A stretch of DNA of 64,000 nt from Hordeum vulgare subsp. vulgare (Eukaryota; Streptophyta; Magnoliopsida; Poales; Poaceae). The stretch spans positions 509,751,225 through 509,815,224 of the forward strand of contig NC_058518.1 of assembly GCF_904849725.1 (NCBI RefSeq), read 5' to 3'. Of this stretch, positions 1 to 11,800 are shown piece by piece; position 1 is the first letter of the stretch; each line of letters begins with the position of its first letter. A program made the position numbers and the translations under genes. The notes under the pieces were generated by a model, which was not told the origin of the DNA, searched no databases, and saw only the letters and a program-made list of their open reading frames with translations.

Positions 1-690
1 AGCTTTCTGACTCGCCTCCCCCTGTCGCGACCTTATGAGCCGACGAAACCTGCATTAAGGGTGGGTGCACGAGCTTTCTGACTCGCCTCCCCCTGTCGCG
101 ACCTTATGAGCCGACGAAACCTGCATTAAGGGTGGGTGCACGAGCTTTCTGACTCGCCTCCCCCTGTCACGACCTTATGAGCCGACGAAGCCTGCATTAA
201 GGGTGGGTGCACGAGCTTTCTGACTCGCCTCCCCCTGTCGCGACTTTATGAGACGACGAAACCTGCATTAAGGGTGGGTGCACGAGCTTTCTGACTCGCC
301 TCCCCCTGTCGCGACCGTATGAGCCGATGAAACCTGCATTAAGGGTGGGTGCACGAGCTTTCTGACTCGCCTCCCCCTGTCGCGACCGTATGAGCCGACG
401 AAACCTGCATTAAGGGTGGGTGCACGAGCTTTCTGACTCGCCTCCCCCTGTCGCGACCTTATGAGCCGACGAAACCTGCAATAAGGGTGGGTGCACGAGC
501 TTTCTGACTCGCCTCCCCCTGTCGCGACCTTATGAGCCGACGAAACCTGCATTAAGGGTGGGTGCACGAGCTTTCTGACTCGCCTCCCCTGTCGCGACCT
601 TATGAGCCGACGAAGCCTGCATTAAGGGTGGGTGCGCGAGCTTTTTGACTCACCCCCCTCCTCCCTGTCGCGATCATATGAGCCAACAAA
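1..690. repeat. 71-bp tandem repeat array (9 full units plus a degenerate tenth)
   Basis: Units begin with agctttctgactcgcc at positions 1, 72, 143, 214, 285, 356, 427, 498 and 569, an exact 71-bp period; the next starts at 639 after a 1-base loss and decays by about 690. Units differ by only a few bases, so the array is young. It continues out of the window on the left. It lies inside the Gypsy element whose 3' LTR ends at 5843. Tat-lineage Gypsy elements are known for tandem repeats in the stretch between pol and the 3' LTR, which fits this position. Confidence 0.95.
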
Positions 691-1075
691 ATTGCTCGTG
701 TTATGATTTGACTTTGGAAATTTTTTCCTCACTGCTTACTCGTTGAAACTGTTTGTGATTCTTTTATTTTCACAGATAATGTGCTCAAGGTTTTCATCCT
801 TGGCGGGTTAAGCATTTCAGGCGATTCTGATAAAGGTTAACCAAATATTTTAAACCGCCTTAAAAACGGTATAAGGGTTTTTTGCAGAAGATGTCATCAA
901 AAGATAGTACTGACTATTACATGGCTCTTGGGCCAAATTCAAGGAAAACCTATTCCGCTAAGTTCTCGCATGAGCTCTGACCAGCTTCGATTTGTAAATC
1001 GCCCAAGACCCAATTGCATCTGGACAAAGAGGCGAAATCGTCTTCATCAGTCAAGATTGATGCCAGGTCCGTTTC
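691..1075. other. Noncoding spacer between the 71-bp array and the antisense gene
   Basis: I see no supported coding sequence here. On the minus strand this is the 3' flank of the antisense gene that stops at 1076, so it may hold that gene's 3' UTR. A short plus-strand ORF at 928-1110 has no recognisable features. Confidence 0.6.
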
Positions 1076-4000
1076 CTAGTCAAAGGGATTCTTGGGTCGC
1101 CGAGGAATAAGGTTGGTCACCACGAAGGTTGGCGGGCTGATTTTCTTGTTCTTTTCATCGTAAGCCGCCTGATATTTTGTCAAGTCAAGGCTGGCGGCGA
1201 GTTGAGTCGCGGCCAGTCGAGAATCCTTGACAACCTTCTGGTAGTCTTCTTCCACGAATTCCGAGCCGTCATCTTTAAGCTGAGGGAAGCCGACAGCTAC
1301 TTCTTCCAAGTTGATTTCTGGAGCATACGCCAGGCAGCGACTCAGAGCCGTCAGGACACCCTTCCGGGCGGCTGATCGGGTTAACTCGCTGATCTGGGGA
1401 GGTAGTGTGGATAGATATCCAAGCACCTTTTTGATAGAAGTTATGGGCTCCTTGTCACCGATCACAGCTTTGACGGTCAGCACACTGCCTGTGTACAGTT
1501 GCTCCGTCAGTGTATAGATCGCCTTCAGCATCAACACGCTGTCATCTTGCAGATTGGCGACTCTCGAGCCTGTGATTGAATAACCCGTAAGTTAAACATT
1601 GAGGAATTTTGCCCAAGGAAGAGGATAAGATTGGCGAGTTAGTTAAAGCTTACCAAAGATGGCTTGAGTCATGTTGGAAATATGGCGCTTTAAGCCGGAT
1701 AGCTCCTGCTGCACAGTTGCCAGCTTTGCTTCTGCACAGTTGCTCCGTCAAAATTTAAAAACAGAGACAAGTCTCAGAATTATTGCAAGGCAATACCCCT
1801 GACACTTGGGGGCTAATGTATAATTTTTCAAGGGAAATTATACAGAAATCAAGACCCGGCTCATCATTTCACTGATGACCCGGCCCTTGGGGGTTACTGG
1901 TCGCGAAGCTTTTAAAAGACCCGGCTCATCATTTTACTGATGACCCGACCCTTGGAGGTTATTGGTTGCGAAGCTTTTAAAAGACCCGGCTCATCATTTT
2001 ACTGAGGACCCGGTCCTTGGGGGTTACTGAGGATAATATAGAATATAAATTTTTACCTCATGCTTGTTATTTAACATCTTCAGCAGATTCTTTTCCATCT
2101 CGTAACTCGCTTCCAGGCGACTTGCGAAGCCAGAACAGAGTTCTTTAAACTCCAGACCTGCATAGTCAGAAAGTTTCGCCTTGGAAGGCCCAGACTCGAG
2201 AATTGATGGAGAAGGGGATGTTGTATGTTTGGAGAGGATTGTCTCTGCCGGCTTGGAGAAACCAAAACCAGTAATGACCACAGCATCTGGGTCATCAGCT
2301 GTCGCCATTACGACCGGTGATCTAGGGACATCCGTTGATCCTTTGGGCGACTCAGGAGGGTTTGCTTGAATTGTTGGCTCGTTTTGACCCGGATCCTCTT
2401 GAGTCGGAGTAGCTTTCTTTGGAGGTTCAGGAGTGGCGTCAGGGTTTGATCCACTGGTCTTCCTCTTTTTGGCTTGCGCCCTAATGAAAGAAATAGGCGT
2501 GTTAAAAAATATATACATAAAAGAGTATCATTCTCAAGGATCAGGACAAGGAACTTACCCCGGGACTCGGATCATTGGTGGAAGGGTCGACATCACTGAG
2601 TCGCCAGAAGTGGGGGGAGAATCCTGCAGAATTGGTACATCGATAATACTGGCGGGTCAGGACTGTGATCCAAAGCAGCACGAACAATGGTTGCTCACAT
2701 AAAGAAAGGAGGTACCTCGCTTGGTTTTCTTTTATTCCTTGTTGGCAAGCCAGGTGTCAGGTCGCCAGAATGACTTCGCGTTTTCCGTTTTGAGGCGTGC
2801 TGCGTTTTCTTCAGTAAGAAATTTGGGTCCAAATGGGCATTTGGATGTGAGAGAGGTACTTTCCCACATATTCGCCGGGCCGGCTTAGGTGGAGAAGGAG
2901 ATGAATCGGAAGAGACGGAAATTACCTCGACAGAGTCTTCCTGGCTCTCGTTATCTTCATTCTGTTATAAAAGGAGCGAGAGATAAGTAAAAGATAAAAA
3001 GGTGATGAATGGCGAGTGAAGATGAGGATGGATTGGTACCTCCGAGAGTGCGTCGCCGGCTTGAGATTCGTCGACTTCAGATGGCTCGGCCGCGGCCGAT
3101 TTGCCTTTGCCTTTGTTTTTCTTGGAAGGCGGCTTAGCACTCTTCATGGCTTGTTTCTTAGGTCTTCTAGACCAGAACTTGTCACCTTTCTGGAAGGGGA
3201 TATGGCATGAAGTCATGATGACCGTAAACCAGATGAAGTAAAAATTGAGGGCGAGTTAGCTTTGGTTACCTTGGGTGCCGGGTTGATCTTGCAGAAGGGC
3301 TTAAGGCCGATTTGGCCGCATTTCGCTGCAGGTTCGCCGGTCAGCTTCCTGATGATGGTGACTATGTCCTTTTCCATCAACGCTGTGTGGAAGTAGCATT
3401 GGGGATGATCCAGGGTACCGTCAAAATCGCACATCAGGCCGTCTCGGCGGCTCAGAGGAAGGATCCGCCATTCGACCCAGCAGCGAATCAAGTCAACCCC
3501 GGTGAGACCGTTATTCGTCAAAGATCTCAGTTCGGACAGAATTGGGACGAATTCCGACTCTTCTTCCTCGGTGAGCTTGTCAGGGAGCTTGAAGTTGACT
3601 GGGAGGCGTCTTGGCCTGTAACCCTGAAGTTTGTTTTCACCAGCGGGGGATGTTTCCTTGCAGTAGAACCAAGATTCACCCCAGCCCTTGGGATGGCTAG
3701 GCATAGTGAGCGCAGGGAACGGACTGTCCCGGCGACGCTGGACATTGACCCCGCCGAGTTCCAAACTGGGGCCGTTGTGGAATTCCGTCTGGCGACTCAA
3801 GTGAAAGAAGTACCAAAACAAAGGGACGGAAGGCTCGATCCGCAAATAAGCTTCGCAAAGGACTTGGAATTGACTCAGGTTGCTTATGGAATTGGGTCCC
3901 AAATCCTGGAGTCGGACATTCATGAAATTCAGGGCGTCTCTAAGGAATTTAGATCCGGGAGGTTTAAAACCCCGTTCTAAGTGTTCCACAAAAACTACTA

Positions 4001-4154
4001 TCTCTCCTTCCTTAGGGTTGGGTAGGTCTTCTCCTAACCCGGTGCGCCATCCAATGACGTCTTGAGGATCCAAGCAGCCCGCTTTCATGTAATTCGCCAA
4101 AACAGCGTCGTCAACTTTGGTGGGGAGCCAATCGCTCTTGAAAACGGCACCCAT
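1076..4154 (-). CDS. Spliced antisense gene of a Tat-type element, 'putative gypsy type transposon' domain protein
   Basis: Reading the minus strand gives seven exons with GT-AG introns and consistent phase: 4154-3270, 3189-3040, 2961-2716, 2623-2559, 2480-2057, 1708-1654 and 1569-1076. They total 2319 nt, or 772 aa plus a TAG stop. Exon 1 (about 295 aa, from MGAVFKSDWLP) carries the plant domain catalogued as PF04195/Transposase_28; the name is historical and no catalytic function is established. Residues ~296-345 are lysine-rich and NLS-like, followed by a Ser/Pro/Lys-rich linker. The C-terminal ~185 aa look helical, with a possible coiled coil near QELSGLKRH, and end in RRPKNPFD. An upstream in-frame ATG at 4196 would add 14 aa, but an acceptor-like tgtag just before 4154 favours the shorter start. 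No frameshift or stop was found. The gene runs against the LTR orientation, so it needs its own promoter; its role is unknown. The exon model is mine and untested. Confidence 0.8.
1852..2030. repeat. 65-bp direct triplication inside an intron of the antisense gene
   Basis: Units start with agacccggctcatcat at 1852, 1917 and 1982 (65-bp period; the third is shorter). They carry the paired motif gacccgg...ttgggggttactgg. All three lie within the 348-bp intron 2056-1709, which is much longer than the other introns (78-92 bp), so the repeat accounts for most of the excess. Confidence 0.9.
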
Positions 4155-5355
4155 GCTACAAATAGGCAAGAAAATGGTATTACGTGTCTTGAGCATTTAT
4201 TATGTAAGTCGGAACTAGCGTCTGTTTAACCCGCCGAATTGGGAGGCCGGGTTGGATTGATGTGGCGACCTATCGGAGCAGGGCTATTTTCACAAGCGAT
4301 GCTACTATGGGTGGTAACATTTATTCTTTCCGAAACACTAAGGGAAGAACGAGGTTTCCAAACAGTTTTTTGCAAACAGTGAAATAGGAATGGATCTATC
4401 CAACAGATATAACAGCTTACGGACGTGGCTAAAACATGAGCGGTGTGTGATCAGGATGGTGCCTCATGTTCAAAAAGACTAGTCTGTTGCGAAAATCCGC
4501 AAGGGCACAGATGGATAGCATTGTCCGAAACACTAGGTGCCCTAATGGCGCTCGAACTGATCAGTTCAACAGTTAAAATGGTGGCGAACATAGAACTTCG
4601 AAGCTATGGCAAGGTTGGTGACGATGGAGCCTGGCGACGGCGACGACGTACGGGCGGCGCTGGAGTCCCTCGAACGGCGCCGGAGCTCTTTGAACGGCAG
4701 CAACTTGCAGGCGGCGCCGGAGCTCTTCGAACGGCAGCAACTTGCAGGCGGCGCCGGAGCTCTTCGAACGGCAGCAACTTGCAGGCGGCGCCGGAGCTCT
4801 TCGAACGGCAGCGGCTTGCGGGTGGCGCCAGAGCTCCTCGAACGGCGACGGTTTGCGGGCGGCGCCGGAGCTTCTCGGACGGCGACGGCCTGCGGGCAGC
4901 ACCGGAGTTCTTCGGACGGAGGCAGAGATTGCGGCCGGCGGCGGAGCTTTCGGGATGCGGAGCGTCTTTTCCTCGCTGTGATGATGGTGGAGAAATCGAC
5001 GGGACTGGTAGGTGGACGGTGTCAGCCCTGTCCCTTCCGCCTATTTATAAGGATGGGCGCGGGGATCGAGGCACCGTGAGCGGGAACCGTTGAGAAAGAC
5101 AAGATTCGCCATGATGACATCCGACATTTTTGGGATAATGATGCGCCCAAAATATCCGTTGAGATTGTGTTGGAGTTCCCGAAAATCGAGGGCTAAGGAG
5201 AATACTGATGGGAAATGCGTTGGCGGCTCAGAGACTTTTTCCGGCACCAATGGGCGAGTTAAGATTTCTGGTGCAAGGAGGAACACAGGAGAGTGAATCG
5301 CCTTCGACTAAAATGGAGGCATTGGCATGAAGATTCAAGTCAATTTGGGGCCTAA
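4155..5355. other. Noncoding region between the antisense gene and the 3' LTR
   Basis: This is the upstream side of the antisense gene on the minus strand and probably includes its promoter and any 5' UTR exon, but I cannot point to a convincing TATA box. The GC-rich minisatellite (~4650-4965) lies in the middle. A weakly purine-rich stretch with tttgggg (5344-5350) just before the LTR is the best polypurine tract candidate. Confidence 0.55.
4650..4965. repeat. 37-bp GC-rich minisatellite
   Basis: The motif caacttgcag recurs at 4701, 4738 and 4775, an exact 37-bp period, within units reading gcggcgccggagctcttcg. About eight units can be seen, the outer ones diverged. Because 37 is not a multiple of three, the reading frame rotates at each unit; several overlapping ORFs on both strands (for example 4443-5093 and 4606-5079 plus, 4573-4902 minus) are products of this and are not annotated as genes. 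Confidence 0.9.
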
Positions 5356-5843
5356 TGTTGGGGATATTGCCTGCAGTTATGACCCGCCAAATATGGGCCG
5401 GGTCACTGTTAAGGCGATTCATCCTTTAAGGCTAGTTGGGCCTCTGTCCGGGCGGTTCGAAGTCGCGGGATGGTTATGATTTATGGAAGGACTCTGGGTT
5501 CGACAAGACGGCGACTTAGAGACCGCGGTGGTCACGATTTGTAAAAAGGAGGGGACTCTTGTAAACCCTAAGGCTTCGAGCTATATATAAAGGCGAGTCT
5601 GGAGGGGGAGACGCAGGTTAGAAATCATCGAGTGCTAGGTTAGGGCGAGTTACGCCTTCCTTGTAATCGAATCCACATCAATACACACAAAGCAGGACAT
5701 AGGCTATTACCTCTTCTCGAGGGGCCGAACCTGGGTAAATCGCCGTGTCTCTCCCGCTTAACCCCTTTGAGTCGCCACCAAGGTGCGATTGCTCCAATAC
5801 TAAGTCCTTTCACGAGGACATCTGCCGTGACAAAACCACGACA
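5356..5843 (+). mobile_element. 3' LTR (~488 bp) of the Tat-type Gypsy element
   Basis: The LTR begins tgttggggatattgcc (5356) and ends accacgaca (5843), giving the usual TG...CA ends. It contains a TATA box (~5582) about two thirds of the way in and the U5-like end gacatctgccgtgac. The satellite begins at the next base. The start is chosen from the TG end and the usual Gypsy LTR opening; there is no second LTR in the window to confirm it. The expected 5-bp target duplicate on the right would be ctttg (5844-5848). Confidence 0.75.
5580..5591 (+). promoter_or_regulatory. TATA box of the Gypsy 3' LTR
   Basis: The sequence ctatatataaag sits within the LTR in plus orientation, at the place expected for the U3 promoter, with a C/A-rich leader downstream. 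Confidence 0.6.
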
Positions 5844-8800
5844 CTTTGTATGCTATTACTCACTCATTTTGGTTCCCGCTGCGATCCGAACGTTTCGGGA
5901 ACCCCAGGGTCCGGTTACGGGGAACTCATCGAAACTCGCACTTTTGGTCTATTCTAGCCAGTTTTGTATGCTATTACTCCCTGATTTTGGGTCCCGCTGC
6001 GATCTGAACGTTTCGGTAACCCTGGGGTCCGGTTAAAGGGAAATCGTGATAACTCGTAGTTTCAGCCTATTCCGGCCAGTTTTGTATGCTATTAGTAACT
6101 AATTTTGGTTCCCGCTGTGATCCAAACGTTTCGGGAACCCCGTGTTCGGGTTACGTAGAATTCATCAAAACTCGCAATTTTGGTTTATTCTGGCCTGTAT
6201 TGTATGCTATTACTCACTGATTTTGGGTCCCGCTGCGATCCGAACGTTTCAGGAACCCCGAGGTTCGGTTACATGGAACTCGTGAAAACTCGCAGTTTTG
6301 GCCTATTCAGACCAGTTTTGTATGCTATTAGTCACTCGTTTTGGGTCCCGCTGTGATCCGAATGTTTCGTGAACCCCGTGGTTCGGTTACGGGGAACTCG
6401 TCAAAAATCGCAGTTTTGGCCTATTGTGGCCTGTTTTGTATGCTATTACTCACTGATCTTGGGTCCCGCTGCGATCCAAAAGTTTTCGGAACCCCGGTGT
6501 CCAGTTACGTGGAACTCGTCAAAACTCACAGTTTTGGCCCATTCTGGCCAGTTTTGTATGCTATTAGAAACTGATTTTGGGTCCTGCTGCAAACCGAACA
6601 TTATGGGAAACCCCGTGGTCCGGTTACGGGGAACTCATCAAAACTCGTCAAAAATCGCAGTTTTGGCCTATTGTGGCAAGGTTTGTATGCTATTACTCAC
6701 TGATTTTGGGTCCCGCTGCGATCCGAATGTTTCGGGAACCCCGGGGTCCGGTTACATGGAACTCGTGAAAACTCGCAGTTTTGGCCTATTCCGGCCAGTT
6801 TTGTATGCTATTACTCACTGATTTTGGGTCCCGCTGTGAACCGAACGTTTTGGGAACCCCCGGGTCCAGTTACATGGAACTCGTGAAAACTCGCAGTTTT
6901 GGCCTATTCCGGCCAGTTTTGTATGCTATTAGTCACTCGTTTTGGGTCCCGCTGTGATCCAAACGATTCGGGAACCCCGTGGTCCGGTTACGGGGAACTC
7001 GTCAAAACTCGCAGTTTTGGCCTATTCCGGCCAGTTTTGTATGCTATTAGTTACTCATTTTGGGGCCTGATGCCATACGAACGTTTCCGGAACCCTGGGG
7101 TCCGCTTAAGGGGAATCATGAAAACTCGCAATTTTAGCCTATTGTGGCTAGTTTTGTATGCTATTAGTTACTGATTTTGGGTCTTGATGTGATCCGAACA
7201 TTTTGGGAACCCTGAGGTCCGGTTACGGGAACTTATCAAAGCTCGCAGTTTTGGCCTATTCTGAAGAGCTTTGTATGCTATTACTCACAAATTTTGGGTC
7301 CCGCTGCGATCCGAACGTTTTGCGAACCCCGGGGTCTGGTTAAGGTGAAATTGTGAAAACTCGTCGGTTATGGTATTAGTCACCGATTTTGGTTCCCGCT
7401 GTGATCCGAACGTTTCGGGATCCCGGGGTCCGGTTACGGGGAACTCATCGAAACTCACAATTTTGGTCTATTTTGGCCAGTTTGGTAATAACTCAGTGAT
7501 TTTGGGTCCCGCTGCGATCCGAACGTTTTCGGAACCCCAGGGTCCGGTTACGAGGAACTCGTCAAACTAGCAGTTTTTTGCTTATTTCGGCTAGTTTTGT
7601 ATGATATTAGTCACTGATTTTGGGTCCTGCTGCGTTCCAAACATTTTGGGAACCCCGGGGTCCGGTTACGGGCTACTCGTTAAAACTCTCAGTTTTGGTC
7701 TATTCTGGCGAGTTTTGTATGCTATTACTCACTGATTTTGGGTCCCGCTACGATCCGAATATTTCAGGAACCCCTGGGTCCGGTTAAGGGGAAATCGTGA
7801 AAACTCACAGTTTCGGCCTATTCCGGCCAGTTTTGTATGCTATTAGTCACCAATTTTGGCCTTCTGTGATCCGAACTTTTCGGGAACCTCTTGGTCTCGT
7901 TACGGTGAAGTCGTAAAAAATCGCAGCTTTGGCCTTTTGTGGCCAGTTTTGTATGCTATTACTCATTGGTTTTGGGTCCCGCTGCGATCCGAATGTTTCA
8001 GGAACCCCGGGGTCGGGTTAAGGGACATCATGAAAACTAGCAGTTTTGGTCTATTCAAGCCAGTTTTGTATGCTATTACTCCCTGATTTTGGGTCCCACT
8101 GCGATGTGAATGTTTCGATAACCCCGGGGTCCGGTTAAGGGGAAATCGCGATAACTCGTAGTTTCAGCCTATTTCGGCTAGTTTTGCATGCTATTAGTAA
8201 CTAATTTTGGTTCCCGTTGTGATCCGAACGTTTCAGGAATCCCGGGTTCGGGTTACGTAGAACTCATCAAAACTCACAATTTTGGTCTATTCTGGCCAGT
8301 ATTGTATGCTATTACTCACTGATTTTGGGTCCCGCTGTGATCCGAACGTTTCGGGAACCCCGAGGCTCGGTTACATGGAACTCGTGAAAACTCGCAGTTT
8401 TGGCCTATTCCGACCAGTTTTGTATGCTATTAGTCACTCATTTTGGGTCCCGATGTGATCCGAATGTTTTGGGAACCCCGTGGTCCAGTTACGGGGAACT
8501 CGCCAAAAATAGCAGTTTTGGCCTATTGTGGCCAGGTTTCTATGCTATTACTCACTGATTTTGGGTCCCGCTGCGATCCAAAAGTTTTAGGAACCCCGGG
8601 GTCCGGTTACGTGGAACTCGTCAAAACTGACATTTTTGGCCTATTCTGGCCAGTTTTGTATGGTATTAGTCATTGATTTTGGCTCCTGCTGCGAACCGAA
8701 CATTATGGGAAACCCCGGGGTTCGGTTACGGGGAACTCACCAAACTCGCAATTTTGGTCTATTACGGCCAGTTTTGTATGCCATTACTCACTGACTTTGG

Positions 8801-11800
8801 GTCCCGCTGCGATCCGAACGTTTCGAGAACCCCGGGTTCCGGTTACATGGAACTCGTGAAAACGCACAGTTTTGGCCTATTCCGGCCAGTTTTGTATGCT
8901 ATTAGTCACTCGTTTTGGGTCCCGCTGTGATCCAAACGATTCGGGAACCCCGTGGTCCGGTTACGGGGAACTCGTCAAAACTCGCAGTTTTGGCCTATTC
9001 CGGCCAGTTTTGTATGCTATTAGCCACTCATTTTAGGTCCCGATGCCATACGAACATTTCCGGAACCCTGGGGTCCGCTTAAGGGGAATCATGAAAACTC
9101 GCAGTTTTGGCCTATTGTGGCCAGTTTTGTATGCTATTAGTTACTGATTTTGGGTCTTGATGTGATCCGAACATTTTGGAAACCCTGAGGTCCGGTTACG
9201 GGGAACTCATCAAAACTCGTAGTTTTGGCCTATTCTCGCGAGCTTTGTATGCTATTACTCACAAATTTTGGGTCCCGCTACGATCCGAACGTTTTGCAAA
9301 CCCCGGGGTCCGGTTAAGGGGAAATCGTGAAAACTCGCAACTTTGGCCTATTCCGGCAGTTTTGTATGGTATTAGTCACCGATTTTGGTTCCCGCTGTGA
9401 TCCGAATGTTTCGGGATCCCCGGGTCCGGTTACGGGGAACTCATCCACACTCACAATTTTGGTATATTTTGGCCAGTTTGGTATGCTATTACTCACTGAT
9501 TTTGGGTCGCGCTGCGATCCGAACGTTTTCGGAACCACAGGGTCCGGTTACGAGGAACTCGTCAAACTCGCAGTTTTTTGCTTATTCCGGCCAGTTTTGT
9601 ATGATATTAGGCACTGATTTTGGGTCCTGGTGTGATCCAAACATTTTGGGAACCCCGGGGTCCGGTTACGGGCTAGTCATTAAATCTCTCAGTTTTGGTC
9701 TATTCTAGCGAGTTTTGTACGCTATTACTCACAGATTTTGGGTCCCGCTACGATCCGAACGTTTCGGAAACCCCGGGGTCCGGTTAAGGGGAAATCATGA
9801 AAACTCACAGTTTCGACCTATTCCGGCCAGTTTTGTGTGCTATTAGTTGCTGATTTTGATTCCCGCTACGATCCGAACGTTTCGGGAACCCCGGGGTCTG
9901 GTTACGGGGAACTCATGAAAACTCGCAGTTTTGGTCTATTTTCGCCAGTTTTGTAAGCTATTACTCACTGATCTTGGGTCCCGCTACGATCCGAACGTTT
10001 CGGGAACCCCCGGGTCCGTTTACATGGAAGTCGTGAAAACTCAGAATTTTGGCCAATTCCGGCCAGTTTTCTATGCTATTAGTCACTGGTTTTGGGTCCC
10101 GCTGTCATCCGAACGTTTCGGGAACCTCGTGGTCCAATCACGTGGAACTCGTCAAAAATCACAGTTTTGGCCTATTGTGGCCAGTTTTGTATGCTATTAC
10201 TCACTGATTTTGGGTGCCGCTGCGATCCGAAAGTTCCAGGAACCCCGGGGTCCGGTTACATGGAACTCGTCAAAACTCATAGTTTTAGCCTATTCCGGTC
10301 AGTTTTGTAGGGTATTAGTCACTGATTTTGTGTCCTGCTGCGAACTGAACGTTTCGAGAAACCCGGGGTCCGGTTACGTGGAACTCATCAAAACTCGCAA
10401 TTTTGGTCTATTATGTCTAGTTTTGTATGCTATTGCTCACTAATTTTGGGTCCCGCTGCGATTCGAACGTTTCGGGAACCCCGGGGTCCGGTTACATGGA
10501 ACTCATGAAAACTCGCAGTTTTGGCCTATCCCAGGCAGTTTTGTATGTTCTTACTCACTGATTTTGAGTCCCGCTCCGATCCAAAAGTTTCCAAAACCCC
10601 GGGGTCCGGTTACGAAGAACTCGTCAAACTCGCAGTTTTTGCTTATTCTGGCCAGTTTTGTATGATATTATTCACTGATTTTGGGTCCTGCTACGTTCCA
10701 AACATTTTGGGAACCCCGGGGTCCGGTTACGGGCTACTCGTTAAAACTCTCAGTTTTGGTCTATTCTGGCGAGTTTTGTATGCTATTACTCACTGATTTT
10801 GGGTCCCGCTACGATCCAAACATTTCGGGAACCCCTAGGTCCGGTTAAGGGGAAATCGTGAAAACTCACAGTTTTGGCCTATCCCGGCCAGTTTTGTATG
10901 CTATTAGTCACCAATTTTGGCCTTTTGTGATCTGAACTTTTCGGGAACCTCTTGGTCTCGTTACGGTGAACTCGTAAAAAATCGCAGCTTTGGCCTTTTG
11001 TGGCCAGTTTGTATGCTATTACTCATTGGTTTTGGGTCCCGCTGCGATCCGAATGTTTCAGGAACCCCGTGGTCAGGTTAAGGGACATCATGAAAACTCG
11101 CAGGTTTGGTCTATTCCAGCCAGTTTTGTATCCTATTACTCCCTGATTTTGGGTCCCACTGCGATGTGAATGTTTCGATAACCCCGGGGGGCGGTTAAGG
11201 GGAAATCGTGATAACTCGTAGTTTCAGCCTATTCCGGCTAGTTTTGCATGCTATTAGTAACTAATTTTGGTTCCCACTGTGATCCGAACATTTCAGGAAC
11301 CCCGGGTTCGGGTTACGTAGAACTCATCAAAACTCACAATTTTGGTCTATTCTCGCCAGTAATGTATGCTATTACTCACTGATTTTGGGTCCCGCTGTGA
11401 TCCGAACGTTTCGGGAACCCCGAGGTTCGGTTACATGGGACTCGTGAAAACTCGCAGTTTTGGCCTATTCCGACCAGTTTTGTATGCTATTAGTCACTCA
11501 TTTTGGGTCCCGGTGTGATCCGAATGTTTCGGGAATCCCGTGGTCCAGTTACGGGGAACTCGTCAAAAATCGCAGTTTTGGCCTATTGTGGCCAGGTTTG
11601 TATGCTATTACTCACTGATTTTGGGTCCCGCTGCGATCCAAAAAATTTCGGAACCCCGGGGTCCGGTTACATGGAACTCGTCAAAACTCACATTTTTGGC
11701 CTATTCTGGCCAGTTTTGTATGGTATTAGTCATTGATTTTGGGTCCTGCTGCGAACCGAACTTTATGGGAAACCCCGGGGTCCGGTTACGGGGAACTCAC

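Larger units (their letters stand above)
1..5843 (+). mobile_element. 3' part of a Gypsy LTR retrotransposon, probably Tat lineage
   Basis: A 3' LTR at 5356-5843 in plus orientation is preceded by about 5.3 kb that holds an antisense gene with the 'putative gypsy type transposon' domain and three unrelated tandem repeats. Antisense ORFs and hypervariable tandem repeats between pol and the 3' LTR are known hallmarks of the plant Tat lineage (Grande, RIRE2, Retand and Ogre types). No gag, protease, RT or integrase is in view; they would lie to the left of position 1. The lineage call is inferred from this layout, not from pol. The right end abuts the 118-bp satellite directly, so the element probably inserted into, or at the edge of, that array. 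Confidence 0.75.

Noticed and set aside
268..567. Minus-strand 99-aa ORF in the 71-bp array
   Set aside because: It is composed only of tandem units read in rotating frames.
1..690. CRISPR-like array of direct repeats
   Set aside because: Units are contiguous with no unique spacers, and the window is plant nuclear DNA.
3312..3980. 222-aa plus-strand ORF opposite the antisense gene
   Set aside because: It is the complementary shadow of exon 1, which has a recognised domain and a coherent splice model.
4443..5093. Arg/Ala-rich 216-aa plus-strand ORF
   Set aside because: Its length comes from the 37-bp minisatellite; overlapping frames on both strands are equally open.
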